Assembly: GCF_009745985.1 (NCBI RefSeq)
Contig: NZ_WFIX01000191.1
Coordinates: forward strand, 62,001-126,000
DNA from: Microbacterium karelineae
Lineage (GTDB): Bacteria; Actinomycetota; Actinomycetes; Actinomycetales; Microbacteriaceae
Reading direction: 5' to 3'
DNA: 64,000 bases
The position numbers were made by a program, and so were the translations under genes. Of the stretch, positions 19,995-29,489 are shown one piece after another. Position 1 is the first letter of the stretch, and each line of letters opens with the position of its first letter. The notes beneath the pieces are model-generated. The model was not told the origin of the DNA. It worked only from the letters and a program-made list of their open reading frames with translations, and made no database searches.

Positions 19995-20756
19995 CTACTC
20001 CTCGTCGTCCGCCAGCTCCGCCTGCACGTCGTCACTCAGGTCGAGGTTGGAGAAGACGTTCTGGACGTCGTCGCTGTCCTCGAGGGCGTCGATGAGCTTG
20101 AGCACCTTGCGCGCCGTCTCGGCGTCGAGCGGGACCTTCACGTTCGCGACGAACTCGGCGTCGGCCGAGTTGTAGTCGATGCCCGCGTCGACGAGGGCGG
20201 TGCGGACGGCGACCATGTCGGTCGCCTCGGTCACGACCTCGAACCCGTCGGGGTGCGGCTCGATCTCCTGCGCGCCCGCCTCGAGGGCGGCCATCATGAC
20301 GTCGTCCTCGGTCGTGCCCTCGGCGGAGACGACGATGACGCCCTTGCGTTCGAAGTTGAACGAGACGCTGCCGGGGTCGGCCATGTTGCCGCCGTTGCGC
20401 GTGACGATCGTGCGGACCTCGGCCGCGGCGCGGTTCTTGTTGTCGGTGAGGCACTCGATGAGGAGCGCCGTGCCGCCCTGGCCGTACGCCTCGTACATGA
20501 TCGTCGTGTACTCGACGGCCTCGCCGCCGATGCCGGCGCCGCGCTTGATCGCGCGCTCGATGTTGTCCTTGGGGACGGATGTCTTCTTTGCCTTGAGGAC
20601 GGCGTCGTACAGGGTCGGGTTGCCCGACTCGTCGGGGCCACCCAGTCGCGCCGCGACCTCGATGTTCTTGATCAGCTTGGCCCACGACTTCGCGCGCTTC
20701 GCGTCGATCGCGGCCTTCTTGTGCTTGGTCGTGGCCCACTTGGAGTGACCGGACAT
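19995..20756 (-). CDS. yebC: YebC/PmpR family protein
   Basis: Cytoplasmic protein of the TACO1/YebC family, described as a transcriptional regulator and more recently as a translation factor at difficult sequences. The protein has 253 residues. It opens with [21 protein letters not shown] and has the [19 protein letters not shown] and [12 protein letters not shown] signatures. It sits directly upstream of ruvC, the usual order in actinobacteria. Confidence 0.95.
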   Translation of the reverse strand: MSGHSKWATTKHKKAAIDAKRAKSWAKLIKNIEVAARLGGPDESGNPTLYDAVLKAKKTSVPKDNIERAIKRGAGIGGEAVEYTTIMYEAYGQGGTALLIECLTDNKNRAAAEVRTIVTRNGGNMADPGSVSFNFERKGVIVVSAEGTTEDDVMMAALEAGAQEIEPHPDGFEVVTEATDMVAVRTALVDAGIDYNSADAEFVANVKVPLDAETARKVLKLIDALEDSDDVQNVFSNLDLSDDVQAELADDEE

Positions 20757-20866
20757 ATGACTCCTCGCAAAACGTCTGCGTCTGTTCTCTCCCGCGCACC
20801 GCGGATCGCGGGTGCACAGGCCTCGGGCCATCCTACGCGGATGGGCGCGCTCCCCCGCGACGCCGG

Positions 20867-21763
20867 TCAGGCGGAGACGTGCACGGGCGTGCCCGCGGGG
20901 AGCTCCGCGAGGCGGTCGATCGCCTCGGCCGGGAGGCGGATGCACCCGTTGGAGATCGCTCCGGAGCGCGCGTCGTGATAGTGGAACGCCGTCACGGCGA
21001 CGGGCTGGCCGCCGAATCCGGCGAGCGTGGGCGACTGCACCGAGAGGTACACCATCTCGTGGCCGCGCGTGTACTCGAACGACACCTGCTCCGTCAGCAT
21101 GATGAACGAGCGACCGAGCGGCGTCGGCGTCGCCTCGGTGCCGAAGCCGAAGTCCGTCGCGATCGTCTCGCGCGTCTCGTCGTCGCCGTCCGCCGCGACG
21201 ATGTCGATCGTGCGCGCGGCCAGGTCGACCTCGATGCGCGTGTCGTTGGGCGCGATGCCGATGTCGGCCGTGCGGACCCATCCGGTCAGCTGGCTCGGGT
21301 CTCCGTCTCCGGCGACGGCCTGGCGCCCGACGAGGAGGACCTTCGCCCAGTGCTCGTGCTCCTCCACGATCGGCACCGCCGTCCCGCCGTAGCGCTGCTC
21401 GGGCAGCAGCCAGGCGACGGGTTCCTCGGTCGGGTCGGCGAAGACGGGCGCGCCCTCGCCGCGCGGCGCCGCCGTCAGGCCGAGCGTGGGGTCATCGGGC
21501 GCGTCGTCGACGGGGAGCTCGGGGATGACGGCGTGCACGTCGACGGTCGGCAGCCCGTCAGCGGAGTACTCGGCCTCGTTCGCGGGCGGCCCCGTCGGGG
21601 TGGGGCTCGGCGTCGGCGTGGGCGTCGCGCTGACCGTCGGCGTCGGCGTCGGCGTCGGCTCGGCGAGCGTCTCGCCGCGGGGCCACACCAGCGCGGCGAT
21701 CACGACGCCCAGAACGACGACGGCGGCCGCCGCGCCCGCGATCCATGCCCATCCTCTGGTCAT
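20867..21763 (-). CDS. L,D-transpeptidase (YkuD domain), membrane anchored
   Basis: Probable peptidoglycan cross-linking enzyme that forms 3-3 links or attaches proteins. The protein has 298 residues. An N-terminal helix lies at about 8-27, followed by a Thr-Pro linker ([20 protein letters not shown]) spanning the wall. The catalytic YkuD domain fills the second half, with His in FHYHD (near residue 263) and the nucleophile in SNGCIRLP (Cys274). The middle (residues 95-175) may be a bacterial SH3-like fold, which I cannot confirm. It diverges from pdxY with 25 bp between starts. Confidence 0.88.
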   Translation of the reverse strand: MTRGWAWIAGAAAAVVVLGVVIAALVWPRGETLAEPTPTPTPTVSATPTPTPSPTPTGPPANEAEYSADGLPTVDVHAVIPELPVDDAPDDPTLGLTAAPRGEGAPVFADPTEEPVAWLLPEQRYGGTAVPIVEEHEHWAKVLLVGRQAVAGDGDPSQLTGWVRTADIGIAPNDTRIEVDLAARTIDIVAADGDDETRETIATDFGFGTEATPTPLGRSFIMLTEQVSFEYTRGHEMVYLSVQSPTLAGFGGQPVAVTAFHYHDARSGAISNGCIRLPAEAIDRLAELPAGTPVHVSA

Positions 21764-21788
21764 ATCCCCATGGTGGCATGATCGAGGG

Positions 21789-22640
21789 ATGCAGATCCTG
21801 TCGATCCAGTCCGCTGTCGCGTACGGTCACGCGGGCAACTCCGCCGCCGTCTTCCCGATGCAGCGCATCGGCGTCGAGGTGCTGCCCGTGTACACCGTGA
21901 ACTTCTCGAACCACACGGGCTACGGCGCGTGGCGCGGGCCCGTGATGGATCCCTCGGACGTCGCCGCGGTCATCGAGGGCGTCTCCGAGCGCGGCGCGTT
22001 CGCGTCGCTCGACGCCGTGCTGAGTGGGTATCAGGGATCCGAGGGCATCGCGGACGTCATCATCGATGCCGTCGCGCGGGTCAAGCAGGCGAATCCCGGC
22101 GCGCTGTACGCGTGCGATCCCGTCATGGGCAACGCGAAGTCGGGATGCTTCGTCGCGCCCGCGATCCCGGATCTGCTGCGCGACAAGGTCGTGCCGGTCG
22201 CGGACATCATCACGCCGAACCAGTTCGAGCTCGGCTTCCTGACGGGCACGACGCCCGACACGATCGAGTCCACGCTCGCGTCGGCTGATGCGGCGCGCGA
22301 GATGGGGCCGTCGACGGTTCTCGTGACGAGCGTCGAGCGCCCCGACCGCGAGGACGGCACGATCGAGATGATGGCGGTCGACGACGCGGGCGCGTGGGTC
22401 GTCCAGACCCCGCATCTGCCGATGAAGGCGAACGGATCCGGCGACGTCACCGCCGCGCTGTTCACGAGCCACTACGCCCGCACGCGCGACGCGGCGGACG
22501 CACTCGCCCGGACCGCGTCGAGCGTGTTCGGGCTCCTCGAGCAGACCCACGCCGCCGGCACGAAGGAGCTGCAGCTCGTCGAGGCGCAGGAGCACTACGC
22601 GAACCCGCGTATGGAGTTCGCCCCGCGCCGGGTGCGCTGA
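21789..22640 (+). CDS. pdxY: Pyridoxal kinase PdxY
   Basis: Phosphorylates pyridoxal to pyridoxal 5'-phosphate (salvage of vitamin B6). The protein has 283 residues, ribokinase-like fold. Motifs include SIQSAVAYGHAGNSAAVFPMQ, the FSNHTGYG substrate loop, DPVMGN, and the catalytic anion hole GSGDVTAALF. It has an ATG start with GAGGG just upstream. It lies head to head with the L,D-transpeptidase and 4 bp from the convergent pdxT, so salvage and de novo B6 genes sit together. Confidence 0.95.
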   Translation: MQILSIQSAVAYGHAGNSAAVFPMQRIGVEVLPVYTVNFSNHTGYGAWRGPVMDPSDVAAVIEGVSERGAFASLDAVLSGYQGSEGIADVIIDAVARVKQANPGALYACDPVMGNAKSGCFVAPAIPDLLRDKVVPVADIITPNQFELGFLTGTTPDTIESTLASADAAREMGPSTVLVTSVERPDREDGTIEMMAVDDAGAWVVQTPHLPMKANGSGDVTAALFTSHYARTRDAADALARTASSVFGLLEQTHAAGTKELQLVEAQEHYANPRMEFAPRRVR

Positions 22641-22644
22641 GAGG

Positions 22645-23247
22645 TCAGCCCGCCGCGCGCACCACGGCGAGGAATCGCTCGTGGAAGCGCGTCTCCCCCG
22701 TCTGCTCGGGGTGGAACGCCGTCGCGAGGATCGCGCCCTGTTCGGCCGCGACGGCGCGCCCGTCGGCGACGCGAGCGAGCACCGTCACGGCCGGTCCCGT
22801 CTCCTCGATCGCGGGCGCGCGGATGAACGCCGCACGCACGGGCGGGTCCCCGAGCGCCGACACGGCGAGCTCGGTCTCGAACGACTCGCTCTGTCGGCCG
22901 AACGCGTTGCGGCGCACGGTCGCGTCGAGGCCGCCGAACGTCTGCTGCCCCGTGATCCCGTCGACGATGCGGTCGGCGAGGAGGATCATCCCCGCGCAGG
23001 TGCCGTAGACGGGCAGCCCCTCGCGGATCCGTGCGACGAGCGGCTCGCGCACGTCGAAGGCGCGCGCGAGCTTGTCGATCGTCGACGACTCTCCGCCCGG
23101 GAGGACGAGCCCGTCGATCTCGCGGAGCTCCTCGGCGCGCCGCACGCGGGAGGTGCGGGCGCCGAGCGCGGCGAGGACCGCCTCGTGCTCGCGCACATCG
23201 CCCTGGAGGGCGAGGATCCCGACGCGCGGCGTCAGCTCACCAGCCAC
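22645..23247 (-). CDS. pdxT: Pyridoxal 5'-phosphate synthase glutaminase subunit PdxT
   Basis: Glutaminase that delivers ammonia to PdxS. The protein has 200 residues. [13 protein letters not shown] near the start, [10 protein letters not shown] (oxyanion), the nucleophile in [11 protein letters not shown], and the His-Glu pair in [15 protein letters not shown] are all present. The GTG start at 23245-23247 overlaps the pdxS stop by 11 nt, so coupling is likely. Confidence 0.95.
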   Translation of the reverse strand: MAGELTPRVGILALQGDVREHEAVLAALGARTSRVRRAEELREIDGLVLPGGESSTIDKLARAFDVREPLVARIREGLPVYGTCAGMILLADRIVDGITGQQTFGGLDATVRRNAFGRQSESFETELAVSALGDPPVRAAFIRAPAIEETGPAVTVLARVADGRAVAAEQGAILATAFHPEQTGETRFHERFLAVVRAAG

Positions 23248-24136
23248 GCTCGGCGAGGCGGTGCGGGGCGGGCACGTCGGAGACGTTGATGCCGACCATC
23301 GCCTCGCCGAGGCCACGGGAGACGTCCGCGACGACGGCGGGGTCGTCGTGGAAGGTCGTCGCCTTCACGATGGCCTTCGCGCTACCCGCCGGATCCCCCG
23401 ACTTGAAGATGCCCGAGCCGACGAACACGCCGTCCGCGCCGAGCTGCATCATCATCGCCGCGTCGGCGGGCGTCGCGACGCCGCCCGCCGTGAACAGCAC
23501 GACGGGCAGCTCGCCCGTGCGGGCGATCTCGGCGACGAGCTCGTAGGGCGCCTGCAGCTCCTTCGCCGCGACGTACAGCTCGTCGGCGCTCTTGCCCGCG
23601 AGCGCGCGGATCTCGCCCGTGATCTGGCGGATGTGGCGCGTCGCCTCGGACACGTCACCCGTACCGGCCTCGCCCTTCGAGCGGATCATCGCCGCGCCCT
23701 CGGTGATGCGTCGGAGCGCCTCGCCGAGGTTCGTCGCACCGCACACGAACGGCACCGTGAAGGGCCACTTGTCGATGTGGTTGACGTAGTCGGCCGGCGA
23801 GAGCACCTCGGACTCGTCGATGTAGTCGACGCCGAGCTCCTGCAGGATCTGCGCCTCGACGAAGTGACCGATGCGCGCCTTCGCCATCACGGGGATCGAC
23901 ACGGACGCGATGATGTCGTCGATGAGATCCGGGTCGCTCATGCGGGCGACGCCGCCCTGCGCGCGGATGTCGGCGGGCACTCGCTCGAGCGCCATGACCG
24001 CGACGGCGCCCGCATCTTCGGCGATCTTCGCCTGATCGGCCGTGACGACGTCCATGATGACGCCGCCCTTGAGCATCTCCGCCAGGCCGCGCTTGACGCG
24101 ACCCGTTCCCGTCTCGTTCTGCGTGTCCGCTGCCAT
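23237..24136 (-). CDS. pdxS: Pyridoxal 5'-phosphate synthase lyase subunit PdxS
   Basis: Makes pyridoxal 5'-phosphate from ribose 5-phosphate, glyceraldehyde 3-phosphate and ammonia. The protein has 299 residues. It shows [38 protein letters not shown], the first lysine in [16 protein letters not shown] and [16 protein letters not shown]. It is followed by pdxT and diverges from a PdxR-like regulator. Confidence 0.97.
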   Translation of the reverse strand: MAADTQNETGTGRVKRGLAEMLKGGVIMDVVTADQAKIAEDAGAVAVMALERVPADIRAQGGVARMSDPDLIDDIIASVSIPVMAKARIGHFVEAQILQELGVDYIDESEVLSPADYVNHIDKWPFTVPFVCGATNLGEALRRITEGAAMIRSKGEAGTGDVSEATRHIRQITGEIRALAGKSADELYVAAKELQAPYELVAEIARTGELPVVLFTAGGVATPADAAMMMQLGADGVFVGSGIFKSGDPAGSAKAIVKATTFHDDPAVVADVSRGLGEAMVGINVSDVPAPHRLAERGW

Positions 24137-24178
24137 GATCTCCTCGTCCCGCTCGGGGCGCGCCGCGCGCGCCGCAGT

Positions 24179-24202
24179 TTGTCCTATGCCAAAAGAGTAC
24201 AA
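24179..24202. promoter_or_regulatory. Candidate PdxR operator in the pdxS/regulator intergenic region
   Basis: Imperfect inverted repeat TTGTCCT-N10-AGTACAA (6 of 7 positions symmetric) in the 91-bp divergent region. Its AT-rich core stands out from the GC-rich surroundings. The position fits a site through which the divergent MocR-type regulator controls pdxST and itself. Confidence 0.45.
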
Positions 24203-24227
24203 GGCGTCGGGCATACACTCGGCATCG

Positions 24228-25568
24228 ATGACACACGACGACACGGCCGGCGCGATCCGCGGCTCCACTGCGGCCGAGATCGCCGCCAGCGTGCGAGGGC
24301 TCATCGAGCGGGGCGAGCTGCCGCCCGCCGCGGCGCTGCCGCCCGTGCGCGCCCTCGCCGAACGACTCGGCGTCAACAGGAACACGGCCGTCGCCGCGTA
24401 TCGGCAGCTCGCCGCGAGCGGGCTCGTCGAGAGCCGCGGGCGCGGCGGCACCCGCGTCGCGGCGCCGGATCCCGTCGCCCGCGAGGGATTCGCGCGCGAC
24501 ACCGGGCTGCGCGACGTCGGCACGGGGAACCCGGATCCGCGGCTCATCCCGGATCCCTCCACGGCCCTCGCATCGGTCGTCGGTCGGCCCGTGCTGTACG
24601 GCGCACCCGTCGCGGACCCCGAGCTCGAGGCGTGGGCGCACGCGTGGCTCGCCGCGGACCTGCCGCCGGGCGACGAGGACGTGCGCGTCAGTGTCACGGG
24701 CGGCGCGGCCGATGCCCTCGAACGCCTGCTGACGGCGATGCTCGCGCAGGGCGACGCCGTGGCGATCGAGGAGCCCGGCTTCCTCACGGGGATCCACATG
24801 GTGCGCGTCGGCGGGTACCGAGCCGTCCCCATCGAAGTCGACGCGGAGGGGATCACCCCGTCGGGACTCCGCGCGGCGCTCGACGAGGGCGTGCGGGCGA
24901 TCGTCTGCACGCCGCGGGCGCAGAACCCGACGGGCGGATCCCTCTCCGAGGCGCGCGCGGCCGAGCTGCGCGGGATCCTCACGGCGCACCCGTATGTGCT
25001 CGTGATCGAGGACGACCACTTCTCGATGCTCTCGCGGCGCCCGTACCTGTCGCTCATCCCGCGCGGCCACCGGCGCTGGGCGCTCGTGCGATCGGTCTCG
25101 AAGTTCCTCGGCCCGGACATGGGGCTCGCGCTCGTCGGATCCGACGCCGAGACGGCCGCCCGGCTCGGCATGCGGCTGCGCCCCGGCACGGCCTGGGTGA
25201 GCCACCTGCTGCAGCGCCTGTCGCTCGCCCTGCTGACCGACGAGGGCGTGCGCGCGCAGATCGACCGGGCCGGCGCGCACTACGCCGAGCGCAACCGGGC
25301 GCTCTGCGCGCGCCTCGCGGACCACGGGATCGCGTGCGAGCCGGGCGACGGGCTCAGCGTGTGGGTCCCCGCAGGCGCACCCGCACACGAGACCGCGGCC
25401 GCCCTCATGCGGCGCGGCTGGCTCGCGCGGTCCGGCGACGAGTTCCGCGTCGCGGCCGACGCGGAGCCGTCACGGCACCTGCGCGTCACCGCGCACCACC
25501 TCGACGACGCGGCCACGGCCGAGCTCGCGGCGGCGATCGCCGCGTCGGCGGCCGAGGCGCGCCGCTGA
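24228..25568 (+). CDS. MocR/PdxR-like transcriptional regulator (GntR wing fused to aminotransferase fold)
   Basis: A 446-residue protein. Residues 10-75 form a GntR-type winged helix ([39 protein letters not shown]). The rest is an aminotransferase class I fold with [34 protein letters not shown] and the PLP lysine in [10 protein letters not shown]. The divergent position from pdxST strongly suggests the PdxR role: PLP-sensing control of B6 synthesis. Some family members regulate other genes, so the target is inferred from context. Confidence 0.85.
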   Translation: MTHDDTAGAIRGSTAAEIAASVRGLIERGELPPAAALPPVRALAERLGVNRNTAVAAYRQLAASGLVESRGRGGTRVAAPDPVAREGFARDTGLRDVGTGNPDPRLIPDPSTALASVVGRPVLYGAPVADPELEAWAHAWLAADLPPGDEDVRVSVTGGAADALERLLTAMLAQGDAVAIEEPGFLTGIHMVRVGGYRAVPIEVDAEGITPSGLRAALDEGVRAIVCTPRAQNPTGGSLSEARAAELRGILTAHPYVLVIEDDHFSMLSRRPYLSLIPRGHRRWALVRSVSKFLGPDMGLALVGSDAETAARLGMRLRPGTAWVSHLLQRLSLALLTDEGVRAQIDRAGAHYAERNRALCARLADHGIACEPGDGLSVWVPAGAPAHETAAALMRRGWLARSGDEFRVAADAEPSRHLRVTAHHLDDAATAELAAAIAASAAEARR

Positions 25569-25595
25569 CGCGCCCTTCGGGTCACGCCCACCGGG

Positions 25596-26165
25596 TCAGG
25601 CGTGGTGGTGCTCCGGCCACGCGTCCGCGACGGCGCGGCGGACGTCGCCGAGCAGCTGCGGCAGCGCCTTCGTGCGGCCGATGACCGGGAAGAAGTTCGC
25701 GTCGCTCGCCCAGCGCGGCACGATGTGCTGATGCAGGTGCTCCTCGATGCCCGCGCCCGCGACCTCGCCCTGATTCATGCCGATGTTGAAGCCGTCGCAG
25801 CGCGACGTCTTCCGCAGCACCCGCATCGCGACCTGCGTGAGGTAGGCGATCTCGGCCGTCTCGTGCGGCGTGGCCTCGTCGTACAGCCCGACGTGGCGAT
25901 ACGGGCAGACGAGCAGGTGCCCCGAGTTGTACGGGAAGAGGTTGAGGCACACGAAGGCGTGTTCGCCTCGGTGGACGATCAGTCCCTCCTCGTCGGACTT
26001 CTGGGGGTTCGCACAGAACGGGCAGCCGCTCCCCCGGTTCGCGTCGGCGCCCGCCTGGATGTAGGCCATCCGGTGCGGCGTCCACAGCCGCTGGAACGGA
26101 TCGCGCGTCCCGCCGAACGAGCCCTCGGGCTCGAGGGCTGAGAACTCGTCGCGGGGGTCCGTCAT
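25596..26165 (-). CDS. HIT family protein, probable Ap4A phosphorylase type
   Basis: Nucleotide-binding protein of the histidine triad superfamily. The protein has 189 residues. The zinc-type CPFC motif is at about 48-51, followed by [18 protein letters not shown], and the HIT active site [10 protein letters not shown] near residue 145. The mycobacterial protein in the same thrS-HIT position is a diadenosine tetraphosphate phosphorylase, so this is the likely activity. The ATG overlaps the thrS stop by 4 nt. Confidence 0.88.
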   Translation of the reverse strand: MTDPRDEFSALEPEGSFGGTRDPFQRLWTPHRMAYIQAGADANRGSGCPFCANPQKSDEEGLIVHRGEHAFVCLNLFPYNSGHLLVCPYRHVGLYDEATPHETAEIAYLTQVAMRVLRKTSRCDGFNIGMNQGEVAGAGIEEHLHQHIVPRWASDANFFPVIGRTKALPQLLGDVRRAVADAWPEHHHA

Positions 26166-28138
26166 ACGGCATCCCCATCGCTCTTGACGAGAGCCTTCTC
26201 GGCCACGAGCCGTGTCACCAGGGCGATCGCCTCGTCGATCGGGACGCCGTTGCGCTGCGTGCCGTCGCGGAAGCGGAACGAGACCGTCCCGGCCGCGCGG
26301 TCCTGCTCGCCCGCGATGAGGATGAGCGGCACCTTGCCGGTCGTGTGCGTGCGGATCTTCTTCTGCATGCGATCGTCCGACGCGTCGAGCTCGGCGCGCA
26401 CGCCCGCGCGGCGCAGCTGATCGACGACGTCGCCGAGGTAGTCGGCGAACTCGTCGGCGACCGGCACGCCGACGGCCTGCACGGGTGCGAGCCACAGCGG
26501 GAAGTCGCCCGCGTAGTGCTCGAGGAGGATCGCGAAGAAGCGCTCGATCGACCCGAAGAGCGCCCGGTGGATCATGATGGGCCGCTGCTTGGTGCCGTCG
26601 GCCGCCGTGTACTCGAGGTCGAAGCGCTCGGGCAGGTTCGGGTCGACCTGCACCGTCGACAGCTGCCACACGCGGCCGAGCGCGTCGCGCGTCTTCAGGT
26701 CGATCTTGGGGCCGTAGAACGCGGCCTCACCGGGAACCTCGGTGAGCTTCAGGCCGCTCGCGACCGCGACGTTGCGCAGCGCGTTCGTCGAGTCGTCCCA
26801 GAACTGATCCGATCCGATCCACTTCGACTTCTCGTCGTCGCGCATCGACAGCTCGAGCTCGAAGTCGTCGAGGCCGAAGTCGCGGAGCATCGAGATGATG
26901 AACTCGAGGACCTTCGTCACCTCACCTTCGAGCTGGTCGGGCGTGACGAACAGGTGGGAGTCGTCCTGGGTGAAGCCGCGCACGCGGGTGAGGCCGTGCA
27001 GCGCGCCCGAGAGCTCGTTGCGGTACACCGTGCCGTTCTCGGCGAAGCGCAGCGGCAGGTCGCGGTAGCTGCGCGCCCGCTCCTTGTAGATGAGGATGTG
27101 CATCGGGCAGTTCATGGGCTTCAGGTAGTAGTCCGAGCCCTGCTTCGTGATCGCGCCGTCGTCGTCGCACTCCTCGTCCATGTGGATCGCGGGCCACATG
27201 CTGTCGCCGTAGGTCGCCAGGTGGCCGGACGCCTCGAACAGGTCGCTCTTCGAGATGTGCGGCGTGTACACGTACGTGTAGCCGCCCTCGATGTGGCGGC
27301 GGCGGGCGTGCTGCTCCATCTCACCGCGCACGATGCCGCCCTTCGGATGCCAGACCGACAGGCCGGATCCGATCTCGTCCGGGAACGAGAAGAGGTCGAG
27401 CTCGCGTCCGAGCTTGCGGTGGTCACGGCGCGCGGCCTCGGCGAGGCGGTCCTGATAGGCCTTCAGCTCGTCCTTCGACGGCCACGCGGTGCCGTAGATC
27501 CGCTGCAGCTGCGGGTTCTTCTCGCTGCCGCGCCAGTAGGCGCCGGCGACGCGGACGATGTCCCACCCGTTGCCGATGAGCCTCGTGCTGGGCAGGTGGG
27601 GTCCGCGGCAGAGATCCTTCCAGACGACCTCGCCCGTCTTCGCGTCGACGTTGTCGTAGATCGTGAGCTCGCCGGCGCCGACCTCGACGCTCGCGCCCTC
27701 GGCGGCTTCCTTCTTCCCGCCCTTCAGGCCGATGAGCTCGAGCTTGAACGGCTCGTCCGCCAGCTCGGCCCGCGCCTGATCGTCGGTCACGGCGCGGCGC
27801 ACGAAGCGCTGCCCCGACTTGACGATGCGCTGCATCTCCTTCTTGATCGCCTTCAGCGCCTCGGGAGTGAACGGCTCGTCGGTGCCGAAGTCGTAGTAGA
27901 AGCCGTCGGCGATGGGCGGGCCGATGCCGAGGTTCGCCTGCGGGTGGATCGCCTGCACCGCCTGGGCGAGCACGTGCGCCGTCGAGTGGCGGAGGATCGC
28001 GAGGCCGTCCTCGCTGTCGATCGTGACCGGCTCCGTCGTCCGCGTGTCTGAGACCTCCGCCGCGAGGTCGGTGAGCTCTCCGTCGACGCGCATCGCGACG
28101 ACGTTCCGGTCGGGGTACAGATCGAATCCACTGGTCAC
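26162..28138 (-). CDS. thrS: Threonine--tRNA ligase
   Basis: Charges tRNA-Thr and edits Ser-tRNA-Thr. The protein has 658 residues. A TGS-like N-terminus (about 1-60) is followed by the editing domain with [12 protein letters not shown] and CRGPHLPST. The catalytic core has the zinc cysteine in [13 protein letters not shown] and motif 2 around [14 protein letters not shown]. An anticodon-binding domain follows ([13 protein letters not shown]). The GTG start lies 6 nt after a TAGGAT box, so it appears leaderless, which leaves no room for a T-box leader. Confidence 0.98.
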   Translation of the reverse strand: MTSGFDLYPDRNVVAMRVDGELTDLAAEVSDTRTTEPVTIDSEDGLAILRHSTAHVLAQAVQAIHPQANLGIGPPIADGFYYDFGTDEPFTPEALKAIKKEMQRIVKSGQRFVRRAVTDDQARAELADEPFKLELIGLKGGKKEAAEGASVEVGAGELTIYDNVDAKTGEVVWKDLCRGPHLPSTRLIGNGWDIVRVAGAYWRGSEKNPQLQRIYGTAWPSKDELKAYQDRLAEAARRDHRKLGRELDLFSFPDEIGSGLSVWHPKGGIVRGEMEQHARRRHIEGGYTYVYTPHISKSDLFEASGHLATYGDSMWPAIHMDEECDDDGAITKQGSDYYLKPMNCPMHILIYKERARSYRDLPLRFAENGTVYRNELSGALHGLTRVRGFTQDDSHLFVTPDQLEGEVTKVLEFIISMLRDFGLDDFELELSMRDDEKSKWIGSDQFWDDSTNALRNVAVASGLKLTEVPGEAAFYGPKIDLKTRDALGRVWQLSTVQVDPNLPERFDLEYTAADGTKQRPIMIHRALFGSIERFFAILLEHYAGDFPLWLAPVQAVGVPVADEFADYLGDVVDQLRRAGVRAELDASDDRMQKKIRTHTTGKVPLILIAGEQDRAAGTVSFRFRDGTQRNGVPIDEAIALVTRLVAEKALVKSDGDAV

Positions 28139-28144
28139 CCGACC

Positions 28145-28150
28145 ATCCTA
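28145..28150 (-). promoter_or_regulatory. thrS -10 box (TAGGAT), leaderless spacing
   Basis: TAGGAT on the minus strand ends 6 nt before the thrS GTG. Initiation about 6-7 nt downstream would start the message at the start codon. Confidence 0.5.
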
Positions 28151-28182
28151 TGACCGCCGACGGCGGCCACCCTGCGCGACTC

Positions 28183-28518
28183 TCAGTGCGCGGGCAGGGT
28201 GCGCCCGTACATCGCCGCGGTCTCGCGGACGCTCGGCGATCCGGCGTCGGGATCGGCCCCCGCGCGCAGCAGCGCCTCGACGATCTCGGTGTGCCCCTTG
28301 AACACGGCTCCGGCGAGCGGCACGAGCCCCTTCGCGTTCGGGCGATTCACGTCGGCGCCCCGGGCGACGAGCCCGCGCACGAGTTCGACGTGGCCGTGGT
28401 AGGCCGCGAGCATGACGAGCGAGTCGCCGTTCTCGTTGGTCTTGTCGACGTCGAATCCGTCGTCGATCGCCTGCAGGAGAACCAGGTCCCCCGCCCGCGC
28501 GAATGTGAAGAGGTCCAT
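28183..28518 (-). CDS. Ankyrin repeat protein
   Basis: An 111-residue protein made only of ankyrin repeats. Three are visible: NENGDSLVMLAAYHGHVELV, NAKGLVPLAGAVFKGHTEIV and a last degenerate one (VRETAAMYGRTL). Such domains mediate protein contacts; no catalytic or export signal is present. Upstream is a tRNA region and downstream is thrS. The ATG before DLFTFARAGD is the start that fits the family. Confidence 0.85.
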   Translation of the reverse strand: MDLFTFARAGDLVLLQAIDDGFDVDKTNENGDSLVMLAAYHGHVELVRGLVARGADVNRPNAKGLVPLAGAVFKGHTEIVEALLRAGADPDAGSPSVRETAAMYGRTLPAH

Positions 28519-28695
28519 GCGACCAGTATCCCCCGTTCCCGCGCCGGTCGCCATAACGATCGGGAAGCGGCACGGACCAACACAATGCAGTCACCGTGCC
28601 GCCGAACGGCCCGACACGCCGGGCCCCCGCCGCGAGGGCCTCGGATCGACTGCGTTGTGCTGCCGGGGGCGGGAACGCCCCGCGGCAGACGAAGA

Positions 28696-28732
28696 GAACC
28701 CCGCGTCGGCGCCGAGGCGTCGAGCGGGGTTC
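28696..28732 (-). terminator. Terminator after the minus-strand tRNA-Gly
   Basis: A 9-bp stem (GAACCCCGC and its complement) with a 19-nt loop, starting 6 bp beyond the 3' end of tRNA-Gly on the minus strand. Confidence 0.65.
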
Positions 28733-28738
28733 TTCCAG

Positions 28739-28811
28739 AGCGGATGACGAGACTCGAACTCGCGACCCTCACCTTGGCAAGGTGATGCGCTACCAACTGC
28801 GCTACATCCGC
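28739..28811 (-). tRNA. tRNA-Gly (anticodon GCC)
   Basis: 73 nt including the discriminator U. The acceptor stem GCGGATG pairs with CATCCGC, the anticodon loop is TTGCCAA and the T-arm contains GAGTTCGAGTCTC. CCA is not encoded. It is identical base for base to the copy at 29064-29136. Confidence 0.97.
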
Positions 28812-28820
28812 GGATGCGAA

Positions 28821-28841
28821 AACCCCCGACGTGCGGGGGTT
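28821..28841 (-). terminator. Terminator between tRNA-Val and tRNA-Gly
   Basis: An 8-bp stem (AACCCCCG with CGGGGGTT) and 5-nt loop. Read on the minus strand the stem runs into TTTTCGC, a short U-tract downstream of tRNA-Val. Confidence 0.6.
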
Positions 28842-28844
28842 CCG

Positions 28845-28916
28845 TGCGCGATACTGGGATCGAACCAGTGACCTCTTCCGTGTCAGGGAAGCGCGCTACC
28901 GCTGCGCTAATCGCGC
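28845..28916 (-). tRNA. tRNA-Val (anticodon GAC)
   Basis: 72 nt. The acceptor GCGCGAT pairs with ATCGCGC, the anticodon loop is CTGACAC and the T-loop GTTCGATCC is present. Reads GUC and GUU codons. Confidence 0.97.
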
Positions 28917-28941
28917 TCATGAGAGCTGTTCAGTTGTGACG

Positions 28942-29012
28942 AGGTGGCGACGGGATTCGAACCCGTGTAAACGGCTTTGCAGGCCGGTGCCTAGCCTCTC
29001 GGCCACGCCACC
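28942..29012 (-). tRNA. tRNA-Cys (anticodon GCA)
   Basis: 71 nt. The acceptor GGTGGCG pairs with CGCCACC, the anticodon loop is CTGCAAA and the T-arm is CGGGTTCGAATCCCG. The discriminator is U, as expected for tRNA-Cys. Confidence 0.97.
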
Positions 29013-29030
29013 GTGCGGATCGAACCCGCG
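29013..29030 (-). other. T-arm-like fragment, possible tRNA remnant
   Basis: Read on the minus strand, CGCGGGTTCGATCCGCAC folds like a tRNA T-arm (4-bp stem, GTTCGAT loop). It abuts the 5' end of tRNA-Cys. No acceptor or anticodon arm goes with it, so if real it is the remnant of a lost tRNA gene. Confidence 0.3.
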
Positions 29031-29060
29031 TGCCCAGCCACCCGGAGGGTGACCTGGCAC
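29030..29060 (-). terminator. Hairpin downstream of the second tRNA-Gly
   Basis: A 14-nt arm pair matching at 12 positions around a 3-nt loop, just past the 3' end of the minus-strand tRNA-Gly at 29064. No U-tract. Confidence 0.45.
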
Positions 29061-29063
29061 TCG

Positions 29064-29136
29064 AGCGGATGACGAGACTCGAACTCGCGACCCTCACCTT
29101 GGCAAGGTGATGCGCTACCAACTGCGCTACATCCGC
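29064..29136 (-). tRNA. tRNA-Gly (anticodon GCC), second copy
   Basis: Identical in all 73 positions to the copy at 28739-28811. GCC-anticodon tRNA-Gly serves GGC, a heavily used codon in this GC-rich coding sequence, which fits a raised gene dose. Confidence 0.97.
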
Positions 29137-29339
29137 ATTTTCATGTCCGGCCGCTTGCGCCGGGCACTTGAAATACATTAGCCCAGGTTCGACCCGTCCG
29201 CCAAACCGGCCCGCCCGACCGGGCGTGTCTGCCGCGGCCGGCGCGGCGACACCCCCGGAGGACGTGCGCGTTGCCGAGCACGGGGCAGCGTCCTGTACTA
29301 TGGCTACTTGTGCCGCTCGGCACGACAACTTCACACCAT

Positions 29340-29413
29340 GGGCGATTGGCGCAGTTGGTTAGCGCGCTTCCTTCACACGGAAGAGGTCGTGGGTTCGAGT
29401 CCCGCATCGCCCA
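29340..29413 (+). tRNA. tRNA-Val (anticodon CAC)
   Basis: 74 nt on the opposite strand to the other four. The acceptor GGGCGAT pairs with ATCGCCC, the anticodon loop is TTCACAC and the T-arm contains GGGTTCGAGTCCC. Reads GUG. Its own terminator follows. Confidence 0.97.
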
Positions 29414-29423
29414 CACGAGATTC

Positions 29424-29467
29424 GAGATGCCCCTGGTCGCGACTGCGTCGCTTCCCAGGGGCATCTC
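29424..29467 (+). terminator. Terminator of tRNA-Val(CAC), probably bidirectional
   Basis: A perfect 13-bp stem (GAGATGCCCCTGG and complement) with an 18-nt loop, 11 bp after tRNA-Val and 22 bp before the convergent membrane-protein stop. Confidence 0.8.
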
Positions 29468-29489
29468 TCGCTGTGTCCGTCGCTGCGCG

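Noticed and set aside
21580-21665. Tandem repeat in the L,D-transpeptidase gene (GGCGTCGGC-type units)
   Set aside because: It encodes the Thr-Pro wall-spanning linker common in such enzymes, so it is not an independent repeat element.
28139-28182. T-box or other leader RNA upstream of thrS
   Set aside because: The -10 box is 6 nt from the GTG, leaving no leader, and the region is only 44 bp.
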